A stretch of DNA of 64,000 bases from an uncultured Halomonas sp. (GTDB lineage: Bacteria > Pseudomonadota > Gammaproteobacteria > Pseudomonadales > Halomonadaceae). Positions 19,850 through 28,206 of this stretch are shown here, piece after piece. Below the pieces are notes generated by a model that did not search any database, was not told where the DNA came from, and worked only from the letters and a program-made list of their open reading frames with translations. The first letter of the stretch is position 1; every line of letters begins with the position of its first letter. The stretch is from positions 248,001 through 312,000 of the forward strand of contig NZ_CANLTC010000001.1 of assembly GCF_947493865.1 (NCBI RefSeq), read 5' to 3'. The position numbers were made by a program, and so were the translations under genes.

Positions 19850-21013
19850 TTATTTGTCGCTGTCATCATGACTGGATGAATCGATGGAAACGTCGGCGCC
19901 AGAGAGGCGGTTCTGCTCGACGCTCAACATGGCTTCAAGTTCCTGGCGTACAGCGTCGCGTTCCTCCGGCGGCAAGCCGGCCAGGGCCTCTTCCAGATCG
20001 GGGGACTCGAGATTTTTCTCGAAGGCATCCCCCAGGGAATGCACCGCGGCCTGGGAAAATTCCGCCTGGGCTTTCGCCACGCAGGCATCCACCACCGGCG
20101 TGAATGCCTGGGCGGCGGGGCTCTGAGGATGCGCGACCACCACCGGCGTCCCCAGGTCCGAGCCCGAGGCAAGTTCCAGCGCCAGGGGAATCTGTGTAAG
20201 AGATTCGATACCCGCTTTTGCAAGGCTTTCTGCCAAATGCTCTCGGGGAAAGAGATGAAACTCACCGCTGCAGTGCGGGCAGGTAATGCCGGACATGTTT
20301 TCCACCACGCCTAGCATCGGCAGGCCTCGCTCATGACAGAAACGCACGGCTTTCAAGCTGTCCATGAGCGCCACGTCTTGCGGCGTGGTGGCAAGCAGCG
20401 CCGAGACGTTTGCGCCTTCGAGCATGTCGGAAAGCGTGATCAGCTCGTTGCCGGTGCCCGGGGGCATGTCCACGATCAAAAAATCCAGCTCGCCCCAGTC
20501 GAAGGAGCCCACCAGATGATGCATGAAGTCGTGCTTGTAGGCATCCCGCCATACGATGGGGGTGTCGTCGCTTTCCATCAGAAAGGCAAGCGACCCCACC
20601 TTGACCGGATGCTCCAGGGAGTCGTCCGTGAAATCCTTGGTGGCCAGCCCCTGATCGCTCAGGCGTACGTGTTCGCCGGCAAACCCAAAAAAACGACTCT
20701 GATTGGGGCCGTGAATATCCGCATCCGCCACCCCGACCCGATAGCCGCGCTGGGCCAGGCCGGTAGCCAGATTGGCGGATACGGTGCTCTTGCCCACGCC
20801 GCCCTTGTTGGCCATTACCAGCACGATCTGATCGATGCGCTCGAGGCGGCTTTCGATCAGCAGTTTCTCGTGGTGAGGCTTGTCCAGGCTGCAGTGGGGC
20901 TCGTGAGGGCAAAACTGACAGGAGTGACCCAGCCCGCAATCCGCCGGGCTGAGCTTGAGTTCCTCGTTACTGCCTGCTGAGTCACTGCCTACGTTGAGGT
21001 AGGAAACCGACAT
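19850..21013 (-). CDS. Mrp/Nbp35-type P-loop NTPase with N-terminal cysteine cluster
   Basis: A 387-residue deviant-Walker ATPase (NKGGVGKST, K75) of the Mrp/ApbC/Nbp35 family, which carries and delivers Fe-S clusters. Unlike most bacterial Mrp proteins it has an N-terminal four-cysteine motif (C26, C32, C35, C41) resembling eukaryotic and archaeal Nbp35, plus the usual central CPHC pair that bridges a cluster in the dimer. The acidic C-terminal tail of about 90 residues has no clear domain. It sits 8 bp after the heme-b subunit gene and 8 bp before the propeller gene. Delivery of Fe-S clusters to the five-cluster molybdoenzyme before Tat export is a reasonable inference. Confidence 0.88.
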   Translation of the reverse strand: MSVSYLNVGSDSAGSNEELKLSPADCGLGHSCQFCPHEPHCSLDKPHHEKLLIESRLERIDQIVLVMANKGGVGKSTVSANLATGLAQRGYRVGVADADIHGPNQSRFFGFAGEHVRLSDQGLATKDFTDDSLEHPVKVGSLAFLMESDDTPIVWRDAYKHDFMHHLVGSFDWGELDFLIVDMPPGTGNELITLSDMLEGANVSALLATTPQDVALMDSLKAVRFCHERGLPMLGVVENMSGITCPHCSGEFHLFPREHLAESLAKAGIESLTQIPLALELASGSDLGTPVVVAHPQSPAAQAFTPVVDACVAKAQAEFSQAAVHSLGDAFEKNLESPDLEEALAGLPPEERDAVRQELEAMLSVEQNRLSGADVSIDSSSHDDSDK

Positions 21014-21021
21014 TCCGACAC

Positions 21022-21864
21022 CTATTGATTGGACGTTTGAGTGGAGGCCTGAGCCTTGTCGTCGTCAAATGACTTGCCACCTTCCTGACTATTGTCCAGC
21101 AGAATCCACCCCTGGGTGACGTGCTTGTTACCGTCGCGTCCGCCATCCGCGCCCTGCCACACGGCGAAGCTGATGGGAATCTCTTCCTTGGTCAGATCGA
21201 TCTGATGTTCCTCGTCGCTACCGATCTTTCGCGCCATCACCAGATGCCATTCCTGATCCACGGGTGCACGGCCATCGATGTAAGCGGCATGTCCGTCGAG
21301 CTGCTGATCCGGCAACATGGTGGTACTGCCATAGCCGCCGGCGGCCAGGTCTTCCACATTAAAGTCATAGTCCGAACGCCAGTACCAGATATTGACCGGA
21401 CTATCCGGCCCGGAGCCCATCATGTACGAGGTGTCCGTGGAGCCGTTCAAAGCAAACTGAATGGCGGCGGCATCGCGAAAGCCGTCAATACTGGTAGCGA
21501 CGTTCTTGGTGGTGTCCTTCCAGCGCAAGCGCACCAGAAAATAATCCGAGGTGCGGGCAACCTGGAAATACAGGTTCGTGCCCTGATCCGCATCAAAGCG
21601 AAGCCTTGTCGAAGGATGCACCGGCGGCGCCACGCTCAAATAGGTGCGATAACTGGGAACCCGGTCCCAGATGATATCGTCCGGATCATCTATGTCGCGC
21701 AGATAGATGTCATCCGGCACTCGTCCTACCTTGATAGTGTCCCAGGGCTTTACTTCCTGGATATTGGGGTTTTCAAACGCCGAGAACTCCGCCATAGCGA
21801 TTCCGGGCAGCGACAGCGACACACAGAGCGCGGCCACATATTTGAACGAGCAACGCATTGCCAT
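21022..21864 (-). CDS. Gamma subunit (heme b) of type II DMSO-reductase-family enzyme
   Basis: Periplasmic heme b subunit of about 280 residues, as in DdhC, SerC, ClrC, PcrC-type and EbdC proteins. A Sec signal peptide (MAMRCSFKYVAALCVSLSL) ends near AMA. Candidate axial ligands are a Met in TSYMMGSGPDSPVNIWYW and a Lys in DGNKHVTQGW, the positions used in ethylbenzene dehydrogenase. The start at 21864 has GAGGAG seven bases upstream; a start at 21885 would overlap the chaperone gene. It would pass electrons between the beta subunit and a soluble cytochrome c. Confidence 0.9.
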   Translation of the reverse strand: MAMRCSFKYVAALCVSLSLPGIAMAEFSAFENPNIQEVKPWDTIKVGRVPDDIYLRDIDDPDDIIWDRVPSYRTYLSVAPPVHPSTRLRFDADQGTNLYFQVARTSDYFLVRLRWKDTTKNVATSIDGFRDAAAIQFALNGSTDTSYMMGSGPDSPVNIWYWRSDYDFNVEDLAAGGYGSTTMLPDQQLDGHAAYIDGRAPVDQEWHLVMARKIGSDEEHQIDLTKEEIPISFAVWQGADGGRDGNKHVTQGWILLDNSQEGGKSFDDDKAQASTQTSNQ

Positions 21865-21875
21865 GACTCTACTCC

Positions 21876-22619
21876 TCAATTCCATAAGTTCTGATCGAGG
21901 GCACGGCCCTTGACCGCAGCCCCCTTCACCTTTTCATCGTAAGGGCCAACCCGCGCTTCGAGCTCGACCAGTTGGTTTCTGGCCCACTCCGGCAGATCCT
22001 CGATCAGGCGTATCAGGGTCGCATCCAGGGTCAGCCGCTTTTCGCTGGCGGCACGGCGTTGAATGGCTGCAAGCAGCGGCACCAGGTGGCGCTTGAGAAA
22101 ATCCCGTTGCGCGCGACGGTAGGAGGTTGGTTCCTTGGCCTCTGCAAGGGCGCGAGCTTCCAGATGGGTCAACACCGCCATGAACTCGAGCATGGCGCTC
22201 AGGTGATCCGGCTCCTCGGTCAGTCCCTCGTCCCCCAGGGCAGCCTGCAAACCGAAATGCTTGTAGAAGGCCTGCACGTTCAGTAGAAAAGTGGGGCGCA
22301 TCTGGCCATCGAGCAATTCTTCATACTCGCCTGCCACCAGGGCAACCTGCGGTCTACCTTGCCGGCCATGCCGGAAGGCGCTGATATAGCCGGCTTCCAG
22401 CTCGGCGAAACTGCTGCTCGCCGGCTGACAAGGCCAGGGACGCCCGGTGACCGCCTGCCAGGCGCTGTCCAGCGCCTGGTTGAAACTGCCATCCGCGAAG
22501 GCCTGCTGAGTTTCCGGCAGCGGGTGGCCGAAGGCCACCGCCGCCAAGCGGTAAATCATGCTCTTGGCTTCCGCGCGAGCGGGAGAGTCCACCGGAGGTG
22601 GCCGTTGAGCTGTCGTCAT
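21876..22619 (-). CDS. TorD/NarJ-like chaperone for the molybdoenzyme
   Basis: A 247-residue cytoplasmic chaperone of the TorD family that binds the Tat leader of the catalytic subunit and helps cofactor insertion. The all-helical protein has the family pattern around FRHGRQGRPQVALVAGEYEELL and HLSAMLEFMAVLTHLEARAL. Gene order alpha-beta-chaperone-gamma is exactly that of ser, ddh, clr and ebd operons. Gaps to neighbours are 10 and 11 bp. Confidence 0.9.
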   Translation of the reverse strand: MTTAQRPPPVDSPARAEAKSMIYRLAAVAFGHPLPETQQAFADGSFNQALDSAWQAVTGRPWPCQPASSSFAELEAGYISAFRHGRQGRPQVALVAGEYEELLDGQMRPTFLLNVQAFYKHFGLQAALGDEGLTEEPDHLSAMLEFMAVLTHLEARALAEAKEPTSYRRAQRDFLKRHLVPLLAAIQRRAASEKRLTLDATLIRLIEDLPEWARNQLVELEARVGPYDEKVKGAAVKGRALDQNLWN

Positions 22620-22629
22620 GATGTTGCCC

Positions 22630-23610
22630 TCAGCTCAGCTTGAACATTTCGGCATGCTTGAAGCCGATCAAAGTATCCATCAGCTCGCTCTCCCGGCCTT
22701 CGTTCTTGGCCTTGCGCTCCCGCTTGATGGTCTCCAGCACCTCGCCGACCCGTTCGCCAAACAGGCTTTCCAGGTACGCAAGGGGTATACGCGGCTCATC
22801 CAGCTCCTCGCCATTGGGGCCGAACTTCGACGAAGACATCGGGGGCACATAGAAGACATTGGGCTGAGTACCCCACTCCGGGTGCAGCGGCAAGGCGACC
22901 TTGTACTTTTCCACCAGGGTGTGGATGGGGCCGTCCTTGTCATCCAGATAGCCGATCCAGCGAATGCGCCCGACGCACTGGCGAGCACAGGCGGTGGCTA
23001 GACCCTTTTCGATGCGCGGGTAGCAGAAGATGCACTTCTCGGACTTGGACAGCTCCTCGTTGAAGTAGACTTTCTTGTAGGGGCAGGCGTTGACGCAGTA
23101 GCGATAGCCCCGGCACCGCTCCTGATCCACCAGCACGATGCCGTCCTCCTGGCGCTTGTAGATGGCGTTGCGCGAACAGGCCGCCAGACAGGCCGGATTG
23201 GCGCAGTGGTTGCACAGGCGCGGCAGATAGAAGTAGTAACTGTTGGGGTAGTCCCCCTCACCCTGATCCTCATCCCAGTTGGCTCCCCAGGTGGGCTTGA
23301 CGTTGGGCCGCAACCAAGGGTCGGTACCGGTCATCAGGGCTTCTTCGTAGTTGTATTCCCAGGGAATACCGTAATCTTCCAGCGAGGGCTGCTTGCTGAG
23401 CTTGAGTGCACCGTCCTTGTCGAAACCACCCCCCATCTTCTGATAGCCGCGGGGATAGCCTTCCCCGGGCATGGTCTCGACGTTGTTCCAGTACATGTAT
23501 TCGCGACCACTGCGGTTGGTCCACATCAGCTTGCAGGCGGTTGTGCAGGTCTGGCAACCGATGCATTTGTTCAGGTCCAGCACCATGCTGATTTGACGTT
23601 TTACGGCCAT
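22630..23610 (-). CDS. Beta subunit (iron-sulfur) of type II DMSO-reductase-family enzyme
   Basis: Electron-transfer subunit of 326 residues with four cysteine clusters: CIGCQTCTTACK near residue 16, CNHCANPACLAACSRN near 136, CRGYRYCVNACPYKK near 168, and CIFCYPRI...CARQC near 196. The aromatic in CRGYRYC in place of a cysteine indicates one 3Fe-4S and three 4Fe-4S clusters, as in SerB, DdhB and EbdB. It has no signal peptide and should be co-exported with the alpha subunit. Confidence 0.94.
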   Translation of the reverse strand: MAVKRQISMVLDLNKCIGCQTCTTACKLMWTNRSGREYMYWNNVETMPGEGYPRGYQKMGGGFDKDGALKLSKQPSLEDYGIPWEYNYEEALMTGTDPWLRPNVKPTWGANWDEDQGEGDYPNSYYFYLPRLCNHCANPACLAACSRNAIYKRQEDGIVLVDQERCRGYRYCVNACPYKKVYFNEELSKSEKCIFCYPRIEKGLATACARQCVGRIRWIGYLDDKDGPIHTLVEKYKVALPLHPEWGTQPNVFYVPPMSSSKFGPNGEELDEPRIPLAYLESLFGERVGEVLETIKRERKAKNEGRESELMDTLIGFKHAEMFKLS

Positions 23611-23637
23611 GACTCTCTCCTCTTGTGCCGGTCAGGA

Positions 23638-26400
23638 TCAGCTGAAGCTGATGTCTTCGGGGTTGGCCAGTTCGATGTCGTAGCTACCCTCATGTGCCAA
23701 CTGATTGGCGTTCCACATCGCATACTTGAAGCCCAGATGCCCCCAACCGCCGGCCATTTCAAGCGGCTGCAGGAAGGTCGCCATGGAGTTGTTCATGGGC
23801 TTTCTTTGAATGTACTGATGCGGCTCCCAGCCGTGCTCCATCATGATCGTATTGGCGGGAATGCTCGGGTAGAACTTCGCCTGGGCGAAGAACTCGCCGT
23901 TGGCGTTGAACAGCCGTACGGTATCGCCGTCCTTGATGCCTCGCTTATCCGCAAGTTCGGGGTTGATGTAGATATTGGGTTCGCCCCGCTGCAGACGCAG
24001 CATGAACTTGTTGGAACGCCAGTTGGAGTGAATCCCCCAACGGGTGTGAGGCGAGTAGAACGCCAGCGGATACTTCGATGCTTCGGGCCCGGCGGTTCCA
24101 CGCCCGGTGGGTACCGCGGCACCCATCTTCATGAACCACGGATGATCGCAGTAAAAGGTGATACGCCCGGTCAGGGTATCGTAAGGTTTCTTGGCATCCG
24201 TCTGGGCGGTGAAGGGATTGTAGGGCTCATCTTTTACCAGGGGCTGATTGGTGCCGGCCTTTTCGTTCAGCACGATGAAGCCTTTCTCCGCCGCCTCCTC
24301 TATCGTTATATCACCGAACTCTGGTGAGTTTTCCACCATCCACTTGGTCACGTCGTAGTCGGTCATCAGCTTGCCATTCATGGTGAAGTCGTCATGAATG
24401 GTATGCAGATCCCGGGTCACATCGCCGTCTTCGATCGGCCCGATACCGCGAGCTATGGCCCGCTCCTGTATCTTCTTGGTCAGCAGCGCCATGATTTCCC
24501 AATCCGGCTTCGATTCGAAGATCGGCTCCACGGGGCGAGTAAAGACGTTACAGAAGCGGTGGAAGCCCTGGGTACGCAGGTCCCAGGCTTCGTAGTGGCT
24601 GGCCGCGGGCAATACGTAGTCCGCCCACTCCGCGGTGGAGTCCAGCCGCACGTTGACGTTGACGTAGAGCTCGCTGGCCTGCTCCAGATGCACCCGGCGG
24701 TATTCGTCGACGTACTTGTTGCGCCGGAAGGTGTTGTCCGCCACGGAGATCATGCCCTTGATCTCGCCGTAATAGGGCATCCAGCCCTTGTCGATGGACT
24801 CCTGCATCATCTCTTCCATATCGTCGAGATCGAAGCCCACCGCCTCCTTGAGCTTGGCGTTGTCGAAATGCTTGCGCGCGCCCTTGATCATGTTGCCGCG
24901 CTTGAACTCGCCGATACCGCCGGCTTCGTAACGGGGCAGCTTCTTGCCGCCGAAGTTGGCAAGCTCCGTCCAGCGCGGGTGGTTCCACACCACCCAGGAG
25001 GTATCCAGGCCGCCGGTCTTGCCACCGTGGCCGGTCAATGCCAGCGCCAGCGCATAGCCCCAGCCGGTGAACAGGCAGTTGGAATAGAACGAGGTGATGT
25101 AACCCAGCATGACGATGGCCTTGCGCGCCTCTGCCAGGCGACGCGCCTCGCGACGCACCATGTCTGCATTCAGCCCCGTGCGGGACTCGGTGTCTTCCGG
25201 CGGGAACTTGGCAGCCTCCTTCTTGACGAATTCGAAGACCGGCGTGACCTTGATACCATCGAAATCGAACTCACCCTCGATGGCAGGATCGACGTTGTCG
25301 AGCTTGAGGGTCTTGTCCGTGGAACCCGTGGAGCCCTTGACCTTGACCGGCTTGTTGCTATTGAGATCCCAGTGGTAGAAGACCTCTTCGGAACCGCCTT
25401 CTTCCATATCGGATTCCCGCAGCATCTTCTGGTTGTCGCTGCGCACCAGGATCGGCAGATCCGTCTGCTCCTTCATGAAGTCGGGCTTGTAGAGCTTTTC
25501 CTCGATGATCACGTTGACCATGGAGATGGCAAGGTAAGGGTCGGTGCCATGCTTGATGGGCATCCACAGATCGGTGTGAATGGCGCTGGGGTTCATGTCC
25601 GGTGCGGTGGAAACGATACGCGCGCCGTTATGCTGTGCTTCCCAGATATAGTGAGCGTCGGGGATACGGGTGGCGTTGGGATTGATCATGCCCAGCAGAA
25701 TGTAGTCCGCATCGAACCAGGCGTCCGAGGTGAAGCTTTCCAACGGATTGCCGTAGGCCAGATGCGCGCCGGTGTTCAAGTCGCCTACCACGGTGAAGCC
25801 GTCGAGCTGGATACCGCCGACCAGGCAGGAAAAGCGGTTGCCCGCGGATTGGCGCACCATGGACTGGTTGCCGGAGCCCTGGTGGGTCTTCAGCTTGCCC
25901 GGGCCATATTTCTCGAAAATATCGATGATCTTGTCGGCGATCTCTTCCGTGGCCTGATCCCAGGAGATACGCTGCCACTTGCCCTCGCCGCGCTCACCGG
26001 CACGCTTGAGCGGATAGTGAACGCGATCCGCCTCGTACATGGCGGTAGAGTGAATGGCGCCCTTCTGACACCCTCGTGGGTTGGCATCCGGCACCTTGTC
26101 ATTGACCGAGGGATACTTGGCGATCTGCTCTTCGCGAATGACGATGCCGTCTTTTACATAGACATCCCAGCCGCAGTTGCCCATGCAGTTGATACAGTGA
26201 GCCGCATGGCCGATCTTGTCCCAGGACCACTCGTTGCGATACAGGTCTTCCCAATCCCGGTAGGGATACTCGCTCGACAGTGTATCGCCGATGGGCTCGA
26301 GACGGTTGAGTGCCCAGACGTTGCCGCTGAGCAGCACACCGGTACCGGTGAGCCCCATGCCTTTCAAGAAGTCACGGCGCTTGAGCTTCCACATCCCCAT
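23638..26400 (-). CDS. Tat-exported catalytic molybdopterin subunit, type II DMSO reductase family
   Basis: Catalytic subunit of 920 residues. The Tat leader KRRDFLKGMG starts at residue 7. The FS0 cluster ligands are H68-X3-C72-X3-C76-X34-C111; histidine as first ligand is the hallmark of the NarG/type II branch. A likely Mo-ligand aspartate is D207 in VVGDLNTG. Sequence style (RIPDAHYIWEA, LWMPIKHGTDPYLAISMVNV) is close to the selenate reductase, dimethyl sulfide dehydrogenase, chlorate reductase and ethylbenzene dehydrogenase group. The substrate cannot be read from the sequence. No chlorite dismutase is in the window, which argues weakly against a (per)chlorate operon. Partners are beta, chaperone and gamma downstream, plus unusual extra genes. 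Confidence 0.93.
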   Translation of the reverse strand: MGMWKLKRRDFLKGMGLTGTGVLLSGNVWALNRLEPIGDTLSSEYPYRDWEDLYRNEWSWDKIGHAAHCINCMGNCGWDVYVKDGIVIREEQIAKYPSVNDKVPDANPRGCQKGAIHSTAMYEADRVHYPLKRAGERGEGKWQRISWDQATEEIADKIIDIFEKYGPGKLKTHQGSGNQSMVRQSAGNRFSCLVGGIQLDGFTVVGDLNTGAHLAYGNPLESFTSDAWFDADYILLGMINPNATRIPDAHYIWEAQHNGARIVSTAPDMNPSAIHTDLWMPIKHGTDPYLAISMVNVIIEEKLYKPDFMKEQTDLPILVRSDNQKMLRESDMEEGGSEEVFYHWDLNSNKPVKVKGSTGSTDKTLKLDNVDPAIEGEFDFDGIKVTPVFEFVKKEAAKFPPEDTESRTGLNADMVRREARRLAEARKAIVMLGYITSFYSNCLFTGWGYALALALTGHGGKTGGLDTSWVVWNHPRWTELANFGGKKLPRYEAGGIGEFKRGNMIKGARKHFDNAKLKEAVGFDLDDMEEMMQESIDKGWMPYYGEIKGMISVADNTFRRNKYVDEYRRVHLEQASELYVNVNVRLDSTAEWADYVLPAASHYEAWDLRTQGFHRFCNVFTRPVEPIFESKPDWEIMALLTKKIQERAIARGIGPIEDGDVTRDLHTIHDDFTMNGKLMTDYDVTKWMVENSPEFGDITIEEAAEKGFIVLNEKAGTNQPLVKDEPYNPFTAQTDAKKPYDTLTGRITFYCDHPWFMKMGAAVPTGRGTAGPEASKYPLAFYSPHTRWGIHSNWRSNKFMLRLQRGEPNIYINPELADKRGIKDGDTVRLFNANGEFFAQAKFYPSIPANTIMMEHGWEPHQYIQRKPMNNSMATFLQPLEMAGGWGHLGFKYAMWNANQLAHEGSYDIELANPEDISFS

Positions 26401-26786
26401 GGTTTTCTCCTCATCATTGGCGAGTCTGCCTGGGACTCACCAGTCGTCGTTTTTTTATGGCCAACCAATATGCCAATGCCAATCGTGCATCGAACATGCA
26501 TAAATAAACTACATCTAATTTTTAGCGTACTAACTTATTTTTTTCTATTTTTTAAAGACAATATGTTGCCGTCTGATATTCATTTCAGTTTAGCACTGCC
26601 ATTGAAAGCGTATCGGCGTTTCAGGCGATGAAGGGGATGTTTCTGAAGGAAAATTGATCTACGTCAAATTGCTTGATGCCGCCAAGCGATTTGCTGCCGA
26701 AATGATTCCAGTGACTATCAGGTCTAGGATTGGATGCCTGGTAGGCTTTTGGCAAACCTCCGGATAGCCACTGGATGACTTTTGGC
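26401..26786. other. Upstream region of the molybdoenzyme operon
   Basis: A 386-bp gap that is AT-rich near the operon (about 26450-26600). It holds one FNR-type box (26654-26667). No convincing gene, terminator or further operator was seen; the position of the promoter is not clear. Confidence 0.5.
26654..26667. promoter_or_regulatory. FNR-type box upstream of the molybdoenzyme operon
   Basis: TTGAT-CTAC-GTCAA fits TTGAY-N4-RTCAA exactly. It is 254 bp before the catalytic-subunit ATG, so a long leader or a distant promoter must be assumed. Confidence 0.6.
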
Positions 26787-27218
26787 TCAGTGGTCGCCAG
26801 TCCAACTGACCTGAAAGGATTCCATGAAGGGTTGACCATCCACCAGGACGGGTTTATCCACGTCGGTGTTATCCGGGCTAAATTCATACTTGCCGATCTC
26901 GCCGGTATCCTCGTGCAACATGACGAAGATTTTTTCACCAGATTCGATGTCCCTATCCAGCACGATGCCGATACGTTCCTGAGACCCTTTTTTGATCTGG
27001 GTGTGGCCAATGGCTTTTGTATTCGGGTTGCCTTCATCATCCGCCTCGTGCGCCACAACGAAACCATCGACATTCGATACGAGCTTGGCAATGGTGATGT
27101 CGCCACCAGGTTCCTGAAGCTCGATTTCCATGCTCGGTGCATCGCCTTCATTAGCCATAGCGGCACCCATGGGCAACAGCATCAAGCTCGCGAGCAAGGA
27201 TGCGCTGACAATTTTCAT
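26787..27218 (-). CDS. Exported DUF7282-like protein
   Basis: A 143-residue secreted protein with a Sec signal peptide ending near AMA at residue 22. The mature part is acidic and resembles the DUF7282 domain (DGFVVAHEAD, then GSQERIGIVLDRDIESGEKIFVMLHEDTG), a beta-rich domain best known from haloarchaea. The function is unknown. It lies between nrdJb and the molybdoenzyme operon, in the same direction as both. The domain call is from memory of the pattern and is moderate. Confidence 0.6.
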   Translation of the reverse strand: MKIVSASLLASLMLLPMGAAMANEGDAPSMEIELQEPGGDITIAKLVSNVDGFVVAHEADDEGNPNTKAIGHTQIKKGSQERIGIVLDRDIESGEKIFVMLHEDTGEIGKYEFSPDNTDVDKPVLVDGQPFMESFQVSWTGDH

Positions 27219-27265
27219 CGTTTACCTCCTTGTGATCATGCTTTCGATACAGTGTAGCCATTTTT

Positions 27266-27292
27266 CGCAGACACGCCCTGAACGTGTCTGCG
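27266..27292. terminator. Hairpin between nrdJb and the DUF7282 gene
   Basis: CGCAGACACG and CGTGTCTGCG form a perfect 10-bp stem with a 7-nt loop. The T-run (27261-27265) is on the wrong side for either co-directional gene, so it may be a factor-dependent terminator. Confidence 0.4.
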
Positions 27293-27366
27293 CTTGAACC
27301 TGTGACCCAACTTAATGACCCAGCCACGTCACAATGATGTCAAGGGGCTATTTTCACCCGCATTTA

Positions 27367-28152
27367 TCACCCGCATTTCGACCAGCCGCAACCGGCATAG
27401 CAGGTCGGGCAGCCATCCATCATGATCAACTCGCCGCGGCATTCCGGGCAGTGCCCGACTACCGCCGCTCCGGCACCTCCTCCCTGGTTGCTCTGAACGT
27501 CGTTGTCCTCGGCGGCCGGTGGCTGCCAGGGGTGGCCGTAGAGCAGACGCTGGGCGTAGCGTTGAGCCAGCTCCTCCACGGGCACCTGAATGCCATCGGC
27601 GTCCACGAACCCGCGGCGATACAGGATCTGCTGGATGGACCAGGCGATCGCCGACACCTCGGAATCGTGAAACATGGGTTTGTTCCAACGGTTCATGCCG
27701 CAGCGTACAAGCCCCTTGTCCCAGGCCACCTTGCGCAGATCCGCCAGAGCCTGAGTGATATAACCGCCCCGGGCCGCCAGGGACAGACTACGCATGGTGG
27801 CGGTGATCCATTGATGTTCGCTGGAAAGCTGGCCCGAGGGAAAGAAGAACTCCACCGGACGCTCGATGACCACCTGCTTGCCATTGAGTACCCCTTCCAC
27901 CGGCATGAAAGCCACCAGTACATAGACCTTCTTGCGCCCTTCGGCGCCGACATAGGAGATCTTTTCGGAGACCGCCTCAAGCGTGCCTTCCGGGCGCGAT
28001 GGAATGCGCAGCGTCAAAGGGTCTTCTTCACTCAGCGGCAACTCGGCCTGCAACCCTGTTTGCAGCCCTGTATGCGCTTCTGTCTGCAACCTGGCCTGGG
28101 GCTGCTTGACGTGATACCCCACAATCTTGGATGTGATTTCGACGGTCATCAC
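27367..28152 (-). CDS. nrdJb: NrdJb, C-terminal part of split class II ribonucleotide reductase
   Basis: A 261-residue partner of NrdJa. It carries the C-terminal portion of vitamin B12-dependent ribonucleotide reductases, ending in a cysteine-rich tail (HCPECRGELIMMDGCPTCYAGCGWSKCG region) that should hold the redox-active cysteines which re-reduce the active site. A central block SLAARGGYITQALADLRKVAWDKG is typical of NrdJ C-terminal parts. The same split is known in Pseudomonas aeruginosa. It follows nrdJa after 54 bp. A Q/L-rich low-complexity stretch lies near residues 20-40. Confidence 0.9.
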   Translation of the reverse strand: MMTVEITSKIVGYHVKQPQARLQTEAHTGLQTGLQAELPLSEEDPLTLRIPSRPEGTLEAVSEKISYVGAEGRKKVYVLVAFMPVEGVLNGKQVVIERPVEFFFPSGQLSSEHQWITATMRSLSLAARGGYITQALADLRKVAWDKGLVRCGMNRWNKPMFHDSEVSAIAWSIQQILYRRGFVDADGIQVPVEELAQRYAQRLLYGHPWQPPAAEDNDVQSNQGGGAGAAVVGHCPECRGELIMMDGCPTCYAGCGWSKCG

Positions 28153-28206
28153 AAGGCTCCTCTATAAACGGTCATGATGCTGAATTCACGGTACGTTGGG
28201 GCGCTG

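Noticed and set aside
17542..26400. Naming the molybdoenzyme as a (per)chlorate, selenate or nitrate reductase
   Set aside because: Sequence motifs are shared across this branch, no chlorite dismutase is nearby, and no substrate-specific residue could be read with confidence.
24394..26631. A 745-codon open frame on the plus strand opposite the molybdoenzyme catalytic gene
   Set aside because: It is a mirror of a GC-rich, strongly biased coding strand. The opposite frame has all cluster motifs and a Tat leader; this one has no recognisable domain.
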